From the NCBI GenBank assembly GCA_002840095.1, contig PGZL01000001.1, positions 178,852 through 242,851 of the forward strand: a stretch of DNA of 64,000 bases, read 5' to 3'. Shown here in pieces: positions 17,510 through 26,042 of the stretch (the first letter of the stretch is position 1; each line of letters starts with the position of its first letter). The notes below the pieces were generated by a model that searched no databases, was not told where the DNA came from, and saw only the letters and a program-made list of their open reading frames with translations. Source of the stretch: Gammaproteobacteria bacterium HGW-Gammaproteobacteria-1. GTDB lineage: Bacteria; Pseudomonadota; Gammaproteobacteria; Thiohalomonadales; Thiohalomonadaceae. Both the position numbers and the translations under genes were made by a program.

Positions 17510-17752
17510 CTAGGTCCTGGGGGCGTAGTGCATCGTAGACGGATGCGACCGAAATCGCTCGAAAGAATAGCCAGCATCCGTCACTGCGCGGACCAGGTCC
17601 TCGGTGAGCCTGTTGTGAGGTCTCTTCGTGATGGCATCGAACACGGTCCAGTCGATGTTGTCGACATCCACAAACGGATTGTCTGGCAACCATCCCTCAA
17701 GCAGGGTGAGGGTCAGAGCGAGCGGGCATGGTTTGCGTGATGATTTATTCAT
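17510..17752 (-). CDS. Hypothetical 80-aa protein between two ankyrin genes
   Basis: ATG 17752 opens an 80-codon frame (MNKSSRKPCPLALTLTLLEGW...). It ends 2 bases before the intact ankyrin gene. The product has a DNIDWTVFDAITKRPHNRLTEDLVRAVTDAGYSFERF segment, probably helical. It shares its frame with the 5' part of the broken ankyrin gene upstream, which makes one long open frame of 291 codons; the sequence between them is not ankyrin-like in that frame, so two genes are the better reading. Confidence 0.55.
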   Translation of the reverse strand: MNKSSRKPCPLALTLTLLEGWLPDNPFVDVDNIDWTVFDAITKRPHNRLTEDLVRAVTDAGYSFERFRSHPSTMHYAPRT

Positions 17753-17786
17753 GTGAGTGTCGAGGCGTTTGTGGCGGCCCAGCGGT

Positions 17787-18385
17787 TCATGGCGCTGGTG
17801 GTCCGAAGTGCTTGTGCGGGTTGGCTTCACCGATACCATGGGCGTGGAGCAGAGAGACCACGTTCGCGGTCGGGGCCATGCCGAGAACCTTGTCAGGTTT
17901 GTGCTTGGCGCACGGATCGACGCCGGCGGCCAACAGCATCTCGACAAACTACCTACGTTTGGGTTGGCGCCCGCCTCAAGGAGACGCGCCAGGAACGGCA
18001 CATTGGACGAGAGTACGCAGAGATGAATCGCCGTACGTCCCCCTCCATCCTGGGCATCAAGATCAATGCCGCTCTCGATCAGGACGTCAAAAACAGGCTT
18101 CCTCGCGTGCGAAAACATGCACGCCTCTACCAGGAGCGGGAGCGGGCTATCCGGCGCACACTTGGGATTGCAGGTCATTCCACACGCCAGCAAGTCGGCG
18201 AGCATCCGTGCCAGTAGCGGGCGTGTGGCGGCCGTCGGGTTGTTGGTTGCGGTGTGGGAGAGAAGCGATGTAATGGACTTGCGCGCATGCGGGTTCGATG
18301 CGTGCGTGAGTAGTGTTAGCGCCATGCCGAGCCGACTCAAGGGGCGCTCTCCATATATGCGCGCGCGTTGTTCCTGCGATGCCAT
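17787..18385 (-). pseudogene. Ankyrin repeat gene broken by a frameshift
   Basis: From ATG 18385 the frame reads as an ankyrin protein down to about 17950 (LLVEACMFSHARKPVFDVLIESGIDLDAQDGGGRTAIHLCVLSSNVPFLARLLEAGANPNV). There the ankyrin signal jumps to another frame, which continues FVEMLLAAGVDPCAKHKPDKVLGMAPTANVVSLLHAHG and stops at 17787. Part of one repeat seems to be missing at the junction, so an internal deletion with a frameshift is likely. Programmed frameshifting or a sequencing error are alternatives. Confidence 0.6.
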
Positions 18386-18386
18386 A

Positions 18387-19976
18387 TCACAGCCGACGCG
18401 GGGAGGCGCCCACCGTTTTTTTCGTTTCCGGCTCCGGCTCCGGCACCAGGTCGGGCAGCGGTGCGCCGGCCACGGTCGGGAACTCGTTTTCGATACCGAT
18501 CAGGTTGCTGAGCAGCGTCTCCTCGAACAGCGTGGCGCCGCCCGGGGTGGTGGCGCAGGCCATCGCGTGGCCATTGGTGGCCTTGGTCAACTGATCCAGG
18601 AAGTGCGTCGACAGGCGCGACACGGAGGTCTTCGGGTCGATCGCGCCGACGGAGGGGTCGTTGGCGATGCTCACCACGCGGCCAGTCAGGTATTCGGCGA
18701 TCCAGCCGTGGTTTGCGTGATTGTTTCCGTAGTTGTACAGGCCATTCAGCAGGTGCTGCACGTGGGTTGTGAAACCCTTTCCGTCCTTTTTGGTGAAGGC
18801 GGCCAGCATCGGCGCGGCGACCTGATCGACCAGCGAGGTCTGGAACTGCATGAAGAACTGGGCAGATTCGGCCGAGACGCCATCACCGTAATTTGCCGCG
18901 AAGCGCTTCTGCGAGGCGGCAGACAGAGTCCCGGTCTCGATCACTTCCTTGGCCAGCGGCAGGCTGTGATTGAACATCTGCCGGTAGTAGCCGGCGACCT
19001 TGTCGGCGACTTCCAGGCCCAACAGGCCGGCGGCAAGCTCACAGGTGCGGTTTACCAGGTCATCCCGCCACCCGCTGGACTTGCCCTGGGTGGCGCCGTG
19101 GCTGACGTAGTGGTAGAGCGGGCGGAAGTGCTCCTCCAGGGCGCGCGACCAGGACCGGGGGGTGGGATAGGGCTCGCCTTTCTTCCGCTTGGTCGGCATG
19201 TGGAACATGTCGGGGTGCCGGGAGAGGAACGCCACAATGCCGGCATCGGCCGCGCTGTCCTTGTGTTCGTGGATGGTGCGGGCGCACCAATCCTCGACGT
19301 TATCCTCGACCATGTAGTTGTTGTTGCGGGTGGCGGTGGCGGTGGAGGTAGAGCTGACGTGGGTGCCGTCCTCCGAGCCGAGGTTGCCGGTGGCACCTAC
19401 CAGGGCGCGGGGGCCGAGGTCCAGGCCCTGGGCGCGACCACGGTCCATCAGGTCGTTGGAGATATTCTGGATGTTGGGCGAAGCGTTGGGCATGTCATCG
19501 AGCACTACGACCGCAATGCCGGCTTTGCGGGCCGTGGCCAAGGCGAAGGGCGGCATCCGCTGGGTGTAGTGGACCCCGTTGTCTTCGACGATCTTGGGCA
19601 CGCCGGAGACGGCCAGATTGGACACCTCGCCGGAAAGGTTGATCACATACAACAGCAGATCATTCTCGCCGACCGGTTGGGGCGACTCGGGCTGCTCGAT
19701 CAGGTTCATGCCCAGCATTTTGGCCACCTCGCGGGCGGCCGACAGGTAGGCGGTCGTTTTGCCATGACCGGGGAAGCCGCGCAGGTAGCTGGAGGTGGGT
19801 TTGTACTTGACGAAGGGCAGGTCGAAGCGCTTCAGCCAGGCCGCTTCAATCTGGGCTATGCGCGCGGGATTGACGCCGGCGGTGTGGGCGCGTTGCAGCA
19901 TGTCGCGCACCAGCTTCTCGCGCACGGTATTGGTCGACAGTTGCTGGAACCCCAGTTCCATATTCTTCTCGCTCAC
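18387..19976 (-). CDS. MoxR-like AAA ATPase, 529 aa
   Basis: GTG 19976 follows GAGGGA. Walker A is GFPGHGKTT (near residue 68), Walker B VVVLDDM (near 158), with sensor-1-like ALVGATGNLGSEDG. It belongs to the MoxR/RavA-like AAA+ group that acts as a chaperone with VWA-domain partners. The C-terminal half (GYYRQMFNHSLPLAKEVIETG and onward) is specific and of unknown role; the extreme C-terminus is a Pro/Glu-rich tail. The likely partner is the VWA protein encoded at 21855, in the divergent operon. Confidence 0.85.
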   Translation of the reverse strand: MSEKNMELGFQQLSTNTVREKLVRDMLQRAHTAGVNPARIAQIEAAWLKRFDLPFVKYKPTSSYLRGFPGHGKTTAYLSAAREVAKMLGMNLIEQPESPQPVGENDLLLYVINLSGEVSNLAVSGVPKIVEDNGVHYTQRMPPFALATARKAGIAVVVLDDMPNASPNIQNISNDLMDRGRAQGLDLGPRALVGATGNLGSEDGTHVSSTSTATATRNNNYMVEDNVEDWCARTIHEHKDSAADAGIVAFLSRHPDMFHMPTKRKKGEPYPTPRSWSRALEEHFRPLYHYVSHGATQGKSSGWRDDLVNRTCELAAGLLGLEVADKVAGYYRQMFNHSLPLAKEVIETGTLSAASQKRFAANYGDGVSAESAQFFMQFQTSLVDQVAAPMLAAFTKKDGKGFTTHVQHLLNGLYNYGNNHANHGWIAEYLTGRVVSIANDPSVGAIDPKTSVSRLSTHFLDQLTKATNGHAMACATTPGGATLFEETLLSNLIGIENEFPTVAGAPLPDLVPEPEPETKKTVGASPRRL

Positions 19977-20038
19977 GGTTTTTGTCCCTCGTCGTTTCGG
20001 GTGGCGTTAGCGATTTATAAGGCACCCTGAGACGATCC

Positions 20039-20063
20039 GTTAAGGGGCAAATTGGGTCTTAAC
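20039..20063. promoter_or_regulatory. Operator-like inverted repeat between AAA ATPase gene and plus-strand operon
   Basis: GTTAAG (20039-20044) and CTTAAC (20058-20063) are a perfect inverted repeat with a 13-base spacer; the right part, AAATTGGGTCTTAAC (20049-20063), is identical to 9698-9712. It lies between two divergent units, suggesting common control of both the ATPase gene and the VWA operon. Confidence 0.55.
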
Positions 20064-20114
20064 GACGGGAGCACGCGCCGCGATAATCCAAAAAAACGGT
20101 GGCAGAGGTGCTCC

Positions 20115-20960
20115 ATGGCAGCCCGAGTGTTTCAGTACGCATCTGCGGAGATCAGTCCCTTCATTCGGGGGCTGTGCGAGGTCGTTGCAACGGGTGACTC
20201 GTTGCCGGCGGACTGGGTGAGGCGCGCAGCCGCGGCCATTCGTGCAGCCATGCCGCAGGAACAGGCGGAAGCGATCGGTGGTTGGTCAGAGGCGCAGGTT
20301 ACCGGTGTGGCCCTGGGGCTCGCCCCCCTGACCGGACGCTATCCCTCCCATCTGCGCCACCACGCGCAGGAAATAGTCGACCACCTGATCAATGGCTATG
20401 TAGAGCCCAAGGCCTTGCCCTTCGACTACATCAAGGTCGCGTACGCGACTGGGCCGGTATGGATCACGGCCCCGTCGGCTTTTGCCTCGATTGCCGCGGT
20501 CGCCGGTGTTGAGCAGGTGCAGCGTCTTATTGGGCGCCTCGATGAGCGCTATCCGGCCTGGCCGAAAGCTCAACAGTGGGTGTGGGCACAGGCAAGCGGC
20601 ACGCCGCAGGAGCTGAGGCGTCATTGGTATGGTGCGCCGGGCCCGAGCGGTGCCGACGAGGTCTTCCTGCGCAGGGTGCTCCCTCGGTTGGAGAAGGCCT
20701 CGCAAATGAATCTGCAGACGCTGTTGCGCCTGGCACGCTCGCGCGCGGTAGTGTCTGAGGCCCTGCGGCTCGGCCTGGACGTCTATGCGCCAGTCTATGT
20801 GCAGGGGCAGGCATCGGAGGAGGTGTATTACACCCATCTCAGCCAGACGGATACATCCCTGTTCCAGGAGCTTTGCCGTTTGGGCCAGGTACCGGCACCA
20901 ACCCCAGCCGCGGGAAGCGAGACACCACCGATGCGCCCCGCCATGGCGCGGCGGCTGTAG
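20115..20960 (+). CDS. Hypothetical protein, first gene of VWA operon, 281 aa
   Basis: ATG 20115 is favoured (AGAGGT upstream); the open frame extends back into the operator region without a good site. A helical, soluble protein with no recognised family; ALPFDYIKVAYATGPVWITAPSAFASIAAVAG and FLRRVLPRLEKASQMNLQTLLRLARSRAVVSEALRLG are the most regular parts. It is followed after 15 bases by the 285-aa gene. Confidence 0.7.
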   Translation: MAARVFQYASAEISPFIRGLCEVVATGDSLPADWVRRAAAAIRAAMPQEQAEAIGGWSEAQVTGVALGLAPLTGRYPSHLRHHAQEIVDHLINGYVEPKALPFDYIKVAYATGPVWITAPSAFASIAAVAGVEQVQRLIGRLDERYPAWPKAQQWVWAQASGTPQELRRHWYGAPGPSGADEVFLRRVLPRLEKASQMNLQTLLRLARSRAVVSEALRLGLDVYAPVYVQGQASEEVYYTHLSQTDTSLFQELCRLGQVPAPTPAAGSETPPMRPAMARRL

Positions 20961-20975
20961 TGGACGGAAGGGAAT

Positions 20976-21833
20976 ATGACGACCCAGATCAATGTGAATG
21001 ACGTCGTGGCCGCCAAGCTCGGTCAGATCATAACCCTCAAACATGAGCGTCGAGACGCGCCACCGCAGGAGTTCGAGCGGTCGGTGCTTCGCATTTGTGG
21101 CGAGCAGGCCCTGCGTCGCGAAATGGATTACACAGGCCCCTGGCCGGTGCACGCCCTGATGATCCATCAGGCGTTGGCTTCCCCGCTGGATAACACGGAT
21201 GATCGCTCAGCGTTCTGGCGGTACCTGGTGCAGGACTGGCTGCCGCAGGTGCGGGAGGGGTTGGACGCCCCCATGCGCCCTGACCGGGAGGGCCGCTCCT
21301 ATACCCTGCCGCAGTGCCTGATCTACCTAGCCACCCGGGACGGCAACCCTGCCGCCCTCTACGCCCTGCTGGACCGACATGTGCCGGGATGGCGCGAAGG
21401 GCTTGCCCAGCGCTGGCGCGAGGCGGACGCCGGGGTGGAAACGCTGCGGGATACCTTTTCGCTTTCCATGCACGAGGAGATTTCCTTCCTGGAGAACGAA
21501 TTGCCCCTGGTCCACCGCATCAACAAGCACAACGCCATGGCGATTCTGTTGACCTCGATTCGGGCCGGGGGGTTGGGCGTATCGACGCCCAAGGAACTGT
21601 ACGTCAAGGTTCTGACCAGCGGACTGCGGCTTGATGACTCGCTGCGAGAGGTTCATGCCCTCCATGGCAGCGCACTGCCGAGCGTGCGCACGGTAGGCAA
21701 GATGCTCGACGGGATGCGTCGCCAATATACCCAGAACCCGGTGTTTGCCACCTGGGAAGCGCTGTTCCTTCGCGCCCGCCTTTGCCCGTCGGGTGAGACG
21801 GTGGGCAACAGTCAGATCATGCCGTCGCTTTGA
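20976..21833 (+). CDS. Hypothetical protein, paralogue of the 274-aa gene at 23546, 285 aa
   Basis: ATG 20976 with GGAAGGGAA. It shares with the last gene of this operon the order WPVHALMIHQALASP / FWRYLVQDWLP / YTLPQCLIYLATRDGNPAALYALLDRHVPGWREGLAQRWR, which in the other protein reads PHLGHLMLSLAVLEASP / YLARTWLPSKP / ATLPQFLMLAAAYGQREARMELALDAHAPEWRFGVEQAWR. The two genes bracket the VWA gene. Function unknown. Confidence 0.75.
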   Translation: MTTQINVNDVVAAKLGQIITLKHERRDAPPQEFERSVLRICGEQALRREMDYTGPWPVHALMIHQALASPLDNTDDRSAFWRYLVQDWLPQVREGLDAPMRPDREGRSYTLPQCLIYLATRDGNPAALYALLDRHVPGWREGLAQRWREADAGVETLRDTFSLSMHEEISFLENELPLVHRINKHNAMAILLTSIRAGGLGVSTPKELYVKVLTSGLRLDDSLREVHALHGSALPSVRTVGKMLDGMRRQYTQNPVFATWEALFLRARLCPSGETVGNSQIMPSL

Positions 21834-21854
21834 GCGGCCACGAGGAGAAAGCTG

Positions 21855-23549
21855 ATGAGTAATGCGCCCCAGGCGTTCCCGCGGCCAAAGGTGATGCTGT
21901 CCGACACCCGCTACCAGCGGGCGTGGTTCGACTATGTCCGGCACGTGCGCGGCAACGACCGGCAGGGCCTGCCGCGCTACGGCCTGCTGACGCTGACCGC
22001 GCGCCGCACGCCGTTCTACCTCTACGATCACCCCGACCTGCTGAAAGTCGCCGGTACCGCCTTCACCGAGGGGCGCTGCGTGTATATGGCGCTACCGTAT
22101 TTCATCGACTTGGTTCAGGAGGAGCGGTTGGCCGCGAATCGGAGCCAATCCGTGGTTCCGGTTATGCTCCATGAGGTCATGCACAAGCTGCTCAACCACG
22201 TGTTTCGCAGCCTGCGCCTGGCGGATGTCAGCGAGCATAAGATCATGAACATCGCCCAGGACACCTTCATGAACATGCGCATCCTGCGCGGTTATGAGAA
22301 GGCGGTGGCCTGGGGGTTCCCGTTCTTGGACGGGGCGAACCAAAGAAAGGCCAACTTTTATGGCGTTTCAGACAAGGAGATTGAACTGTACTGGAACGAT
22401 ACGGAAGAGATCATTTTCCGCAAGATCCGGCGCGACCTACGTGCGATGGCCAAGAGCTACATGCAAGGATACGGCGACGCCAAGAGCGGCACGGCGCCGC
22501 AGGGTCCGTCCATCTCCGTGCCGGTGCCCGGCGAGGCAGGTGGTGAGCCGCATCCGAGTATGACGCCGGAGAAGGGGTATGAGGCTGGGTATGCCGATGC
22601 CAAGGCTGGCAAAGCGCCGCAGACACAGCCCAAGAGCGACAAGCACACGATGACACCGGGCGATCTGCGCGATCTGCTGGAGAAGGCTGGATTGAAGGAT
22701 GTGGCCGACAAGCTCAATCTGCCGAAGAAGGGCGACAAGAAGGCGCACGAAGATCTGGGCAAGGAGGAGCGGCAGCTGGCCCAGGAGGACCTCGGCCAGG
22801 CAAAGTCGCTCCAGAAACGGTCGGGTGGGAAGATGGCGGGTCCGCACATCGAGGACGCGGTGGCTACCGAGCTCGGGCAGCTCTACAAGCCGCGAATTGG
22901 CTGGCGTCTGGCGCTGCGCGAAATCATTCTGGGTAACGGCGACAATCGCGGCTATTCCGACGCGTTGCCCGATCACGTTTATTACCTGGATCCGGGTGAG
23001 CTGGGGGTGGCCGATCCGATCTACGACGGGATGATGCTGCCGACGGAAAACGACGTCCGGGTGCTGGTGATTATCGATACCTCGGGGTCGGTCTCGGACG
23101 AGACCCTGCGCGCATTCTTCTCGGAGGCCTTTGGCCTGGTGCGCGAGGACACCATGAACGCGCCCCAGCTGGTGATCTTCAGCGCGGATACGGCGCTGCG
23201 CGGCGAGCCGCTCGACGTCAGCCCGGACGACTGGGAGGAGAAAGTCCAGGGTATCAAGGCCTATGGTCGTGGCGGTACCACGTTTACGGGACCGATCACT
23301 TCGGCGTTGACCTATGCCGGCGAGCGGGACTGGCGCGTCGGCGGTCTGGTGTACTTCACCGACACCTATGCGTCTGCGCCGGCGCGCCGCGACCTGCCGG
23401 AGGTGCTGCCCCCGGTGGTGTTTATGGGTGAGGCGGATCCCGGGCGCATCAAGCAGTTCCAGTCGGAGGTGGCGGAGTATGCCTCGGTCTACGAGATTGA
23501 GGAGGCGGCTCGCACGCAGGAGGAGATCGTCCTCGGTCCGCGCGTATGA
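21855..23549 (+). CDS. VWA-domain protein with HExxH metallopeptidase-like domain, 564 aa
   Basis: ATG 21855 after GAGGAGAAAG. The N-terminal domain has VVPVMLHEVMHKLLNHVFR (residues about 97-115), a zincin HExxH motif as in the DUF2201 metallopeptidase-like family. A charged, low-complexity linker with two copies of YEAGYADAKAGKAPQ / YGDAKSGTAPQ follows. The C-terminal VWA domain begins RVLVIIDTSGSVSDETL (MIDAS D-x-S-x-S). Family members are usually encoded with a MoxR ATPase, here at 18387 on the other strand. The pair may remodel a metal-dependent target. Confidence 0.88.
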   Translation: MSNAPQAFPRPKVMLSDTRYQRAWFDYVRHVRGNDRQGLPRYGLLTLTARRTPFYLYDHPDLLKVAGTAFTEGRCVYMALPYFIDLVQEERLAANRSQSVVPVMLHEVMHKLLNHVFRSLRLADVSEHKIMNIAQDTFMNMRILRGYEKAVAWGFPFLDGANQRKANFYGVSDKEIELYWNDTEEIIFRKIRRDLRAMAKSYMQGYGDAKSGTAPQGPSISVPVPGEAGGEPHPSMTPEKGYEAGYADAKAGKAPQTQPKSDKHTMTPGDLRDLLEKAGLKDVADKLNLPKKGDKKAHEDLGKEERQLAQEDLGQAKSLQKRSGGKMAGPHIEDAVATELGQLYKPRIGWRLALREIILGNGDNRGYSDALPDHVYYLDPGELGVADPIYDGMMLPTENDVRVLVIIDTSGSVSDETLRAFFSEAFGLVREDTMNAPQLVIFSADTALRGEPLDVSPDDWEEKVQGIKAYGRGGTTFTGPITSALTYAGERDWRVGGLVYFTDTYASAPARRDLPEVLPPVVFMGEADPGRIKQFQSEVAEYASVYEIEEAARTQEEIVLGPRV

Positions 23550-24370
23550 CGACGCCCGTTTACCATGTGCAGATGGATAGCGGGGCCGCGCTGTCGGCTT
23601 TCGCAGCCCTGGGGACTGCCCGTCGGGAGCCGCGAGAGATGGAGGCGAGTGCGCGCGGCCTCTGCCGGCGCCGCGTCAGGGTCTCGCTGGTGGCGCCGAG
23701 CCAGGTGCCGCACCTCGGTCACTTGATGCTTTCGCTGGCGGTCCTGGAGGCGTCACCGTCGCTGTTGCGAAGCCATGGGCGCGCAGCGGCCGACTATTTG
23801 GCGCGCACGTGGTTGCCGTCCAAGCCCGACTTGTGCGGGGTGTACTGTGTCGAGTTCGGCCCCGCTGGTGCGGTGGAGGCGACCTTGCCACAGTTCCTGA
23901 TGCTGGCCGCCGCCTATGGCCAACGGGAAGCACGAATGGAGCTCGCCCTGGATGCGCACGCTCCGGAGTGGCGGTTCGGTGTCGAGCAGGCGTGGCGGTA
24001 TGATGGTGCGCCGCCGTTTTTTCTTGATGCCGGGTTCTTCCATCGCGACATTGCTGCCGCTCGCATGAGGGCCGAGCTGGCCAGGGTGTCACAGATGTCG
24101 GCGGACAAGGCCGCGTATTATCTTGCCCACATGCCGCCGTTTCTCATGGGTAACACGATCCCGCCGGCGGTCGTATCCATGATTCATGACAGCGGCATGG
24201 AACTCGATCATCCCGTTCCGGGTGTCGGCACGCCGGTGGGACAGTATCTCGACGCCTACTTGGCCGCCGAGAACTTTCCCTGGCTGCAACCGCTGCAGCA
24301 ACAGCTGGTGAGCAGGAACCTCGTGGCGCATTCCTGTGCGCGAACCACCCCGCTGACCCCGGCCCTTTAG
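23546..24370 (+). CDS. Hypothetical protein, paralogue of the 285-aa gene at 20976, 274 aa
   Basis: Its ATG overlaps the VWA stop codon (ATGA). Sequence blocks and their spacing match the protein encoded at 20976 (see that entry), so they derive from a duplication around the VWA gene. The C-terminal third (KAAYYLAHMPPFLMGNTIPPAVVSMIHDSG) is unlike the other copy. Function unknown; presumably part of the same AAA/VWA complex. Confidence 0.75.
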   Translation: MTTPVYHVQMDSGAALSAFAALGTARREPREMEASARGLCRRRVRVSLVAPSQVPHLGHLMLSLAVLEASPSLLRSHGRAAADYLARTWLPSKPDLCGVYCVEFGPAGAVEATLPQFLMLAAAYGQREARMELALDAHAPEWRFGVEQAWRYDGAPPFFLDAGFFHRDIAAARMRAELARVSQMSADKAAYYLAHMPPFLMGNTIPPAVVSMIHDSGMELDHPVPGVGTPVGQYLDAYLAAENFPWLQPLQQQLVSRNLVAHSCARTTPLTPAL

Positions 24371-24422
24371 GGCGCGCGGTCCGGCGTCCGCAGGAAAGCC
24401 GCGATCCGACCTACACTGATGC

Positions 24423-24447
24423 GCCGACGGAAGGGCATGGCGTCGGC
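24423..24447. terminator. Hairpin between the VWA operon and the convergent repressor gene
   Basis: GCCGACG and CGTCGGC form a 7-bp stem with an 11-base loop in the gap between convergent genes. No T-run follows on either strand, so it is only a weak terminator candidate. Confidence 0.3.
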
Positions 24448-24503
24448 TGATAGAGGTGTTGTGTCGCTTGAATGAAGCGCCCAGCGAGGGCGGCGAGGTC
24501 TCG

Positions 24504-25130
24504 CTACTCCACCAACGTCGCCCGTGCAACCTGGAGTAGGAGCTTTCGCCCTCGCTCATCCTGTTCGGAGTAAATGGTCATCAGCTCACGGAGTTCATCA
24601 GGGAAGCGAGCGCACAAGGGATCGTGATCGATATGTTGTTCGTCGAACCAACCTTTTCTTTTTCCGAAAGCTTTTTCAATCTGGCGCGCAATGCGGTCCC
24701 CAATAGGCTTCCCCGGATCGGACACAAAAAGTTCAATTTTCGCGGGAGAGGTGTGGGTCGCATCAAGGAAGGCACGATAACCGACCTGATCGGCTTTGAA
24801 TGATTCCACGGTATGAACAAGGTTCTGATGCCGGATGGCTTGTATCTCGCGTTCCCTGGAACCGATGGGGCCGGCACCGAACATAATCCAGCAGGCAGAT
24901 GTCCCCGTTTCCTGGGCAATGATGTCCACATCGTCCGGGCCGGGAATGGAGTAGCCTGATTCATAGTTACCAAGCCGGCTCGGCGACCAGTTGTGGGTCG
25001 TAGTCAATATCGCGTTTAACTTGGCCTGGGTATCGAAGCCACCCATCTCACGCGCCTGCTTGATGCGCGGCCCAACCTGTCTGGCTATGGGCAGATCCTT
25101 TTTTGGGGTTCGAGCGGTAATTTTGGCCAT
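24504..25130 (-). CDS. XRE-family transcriptional repressor, 208 aa
   Basis: The N-terminal 80 residues form an XRE helix-turn-helix: GPRIKQAREMGGFDTQAKLNAILTTTHNWSPSRLGNYESGYSIPGPDDVDIIAQETGTSACWIMFG, with the SRLGNYESG recognition-helix pattern of lambda-type repressors. The remaining 120 residues are helical and lack a LexA/S24 serine protease core, so it is not a self-cleaving repressor. It is transcribed away from the strong promoter that precedes the tRNA array and could repress both. Confidence 0.85.
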   Translation of the reverse strand: MAKITARTPKKDLPIARQVGPRIKQAREMGGFDTQAKLNAILTTTHNWSPSRLGNYESGYSIPGPDDVDIIAQETGTSACWIMFGAGPIGSREREIQAIRHQNLVHTVESFKADQVGYRAFLDATHTSPAKIELFVSDPGKPIGDRIARQIEKAFGKRKGWFDEQHIDHDPLCARFPDELRELMTIYSEQDERGRKLLLQVARATLVE

Positions 25131-25163
25131 GGGGAAATTTTACACAAATCTTGAAAATTTTTC

Positions 25164-25191
25164 TTGCAATCTTGATGATCGTCCGTATAAT
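25164..25191 (+). promoter_or_regulatory. Strong sigma-70 promoter facing the tRNA array
   Basis: TTGCAA (25164-25169) and TATAAT (25186-25191) with a 16-base spacer. It is preceded by an A/T-rich GAAAATTTTTC element (25153-25163) and CTTG repeats that are good operator candidates for the divergent repressor starting at 25130. Confidence 0.75.
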
Positions 25192-25252
25192 CCCGTCCCA
25201 TCGTAGGGAAGCCGGATTTCGGCCCCGTGAGTTTAGACGCAACAGGTTGGAT

Positions 25253-25432
25253 ATGAAACACAGAACCCTGACAACGCAACGCATAGCACTTCGCGCCGCC
25301 CAGCGGCCAGCGTCCGTGCTCGCGTGCGCCTATCCGGCGCCTGCGCTGTCCCCGTTGCCCAATACGTCATGGCTCGTTCTCCAGAACGAACGTGATTGCA
25401 GCAGCATTAATGGGTTTGGCGGCATGACGTAA
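25253..25432 (+). CDS. Possible leader ORF, 59 aa
   Basis: ATG 25253 follows ACAGGTTGG and opens 59 codons with an Arg/Ala-rich N-terminus and a NTSWLVLQNERDCSS segment. It is in the transcribed leader between the promoter and the hairpin before the tRNA array. No similarity recognised; it may be a non-coding part of the leader. Confidence 0.3.
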   Translation: MKHRTLTTQRIALRAAQRPASVLACAYPAPALSPLPNTSWLVLQNERDCSSINGFGGMT

Positions 25433-25498
25433 CCCCTCCTCGTACATAGTCGCGGAGGGTCAGGAAAATCAGGACTCTCCCGCGGCAGGTGTATCAAG

Positions 25499-25541
25499 CG
25501 CCCCGGTGGAGTCCTCAAGCAGGAAAACACCGGGGCGTTTT
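25499..25541 (+). terminator. Terminator or attenuator in the leader of the tRNA array
   Basis: CGCCCCGGTG (25499-25508) and CACCGGGGCG (25528-25537) make a perfect 10-bp stem with a 19-base loop and are followed by TTTT. It stands 95 bases before the first tRNA, so transcripts from the promoter at 25186 must read through it, or a further promoter exists. Confidence 0.75.
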
Positions 25542-25577
25542 CATTTGCCCCGACCGCAGGCCGGATGTGCCGGGCGG

Positions 25578-25590
25578 GGTTCTTTAACAA
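25578..25590 (+). promoter_or_regulatory. boxA-like antitermination element
   Basis: GGTTCTTTAACAA matches the Escherichia coli rrn leader boxA (TGCTCTTTAACAA) at 11 of 13 positions. boxA recruits NusB/NusE to let polymerase resist termination in long untranslated transcripts, which suits a 5-kb tRNA array. It lies 45 bases before the first tRNA, after the hairpin. Confidence 0.55.
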
Positions 25591-25635
25591 GTCGGAAACT
25601 GCTGTACGCGGCGGGGCCCATCCCCGCCGCATCTT

Positions 25636-25710
25636 GCGGGCATAGCTCAGTGGTAGAGCGCCACCTTGCCATGGTGGAAGTCAGGAGTTCGACCCTCCTT
25701 GCCCGCTCCA
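25636..25710 (+). tRNA. tRNA-Gly(GCC)
   Basis: Full cloverleaf; anticodon loop TTGCCAT on a CCACC/GGTGG stem; 3' CCA encoded. First gene of the array. Confidence 0.93.
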
Positions 25711-25786
25711 CATTCAGGCTGGCGGACAAGCCAGCGCGGGGGCAGCCGGGGGATGCCCGGCGTCACGCGCACACCCGCCAAAACAC
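25711..25786. other. Array spacer with two hairpins
   Basis: No gene is seen. GCTGG-CGGACAAG-CCAGC and CCGGG-GGATG-CCCGG can form small stem-loops, as is common between processed tRNAs. Confidence 0.4.
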
Positions 25787-25875
25787 GGAGAGATAGCACG
25801 TAACTGGTAGCGTCGCCGGCTGTAACCCGGTTGTCCTAACGGATCTTGGAGGTTCGAGTCCTTCTCTCTCCACCA
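25787..25875 (+). tRNA. tRNA-Tyr(GTA)
   Basis: Class II tRNA, 89 bases; GGAGAGA/TCTCTCC acceptor, anticodon loop CTGTAAC, long variable arm; CCA encoded. Confidence 0.88.
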
Positions 25876-26042
25876 ATCCCGGCAGGGTGTTGTGACCCTC
25901 TCGGCCATGGATTGCCCACTTGCATCAGCGGCGACAAGAAGCCGAGGGCGCGAGGGGCGGCCGAGTAACCGACTATACAAGCGGCGAGCAACCCCGCTTG
26001 CGAACAAGTGTCAGCCTCACAGGACGCGAGGTATCGAATTCT

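Noticed and set aside
17510..18385. A single 291-codon ORF spanning the ankyrin start and the 80-aa gene
   Set aside because: The middle of this frame is Ser/Arg/Pro-rich and not ankyrin-like, whereas another frame continues the ankyrin pattern there. Two separate features are better supported.
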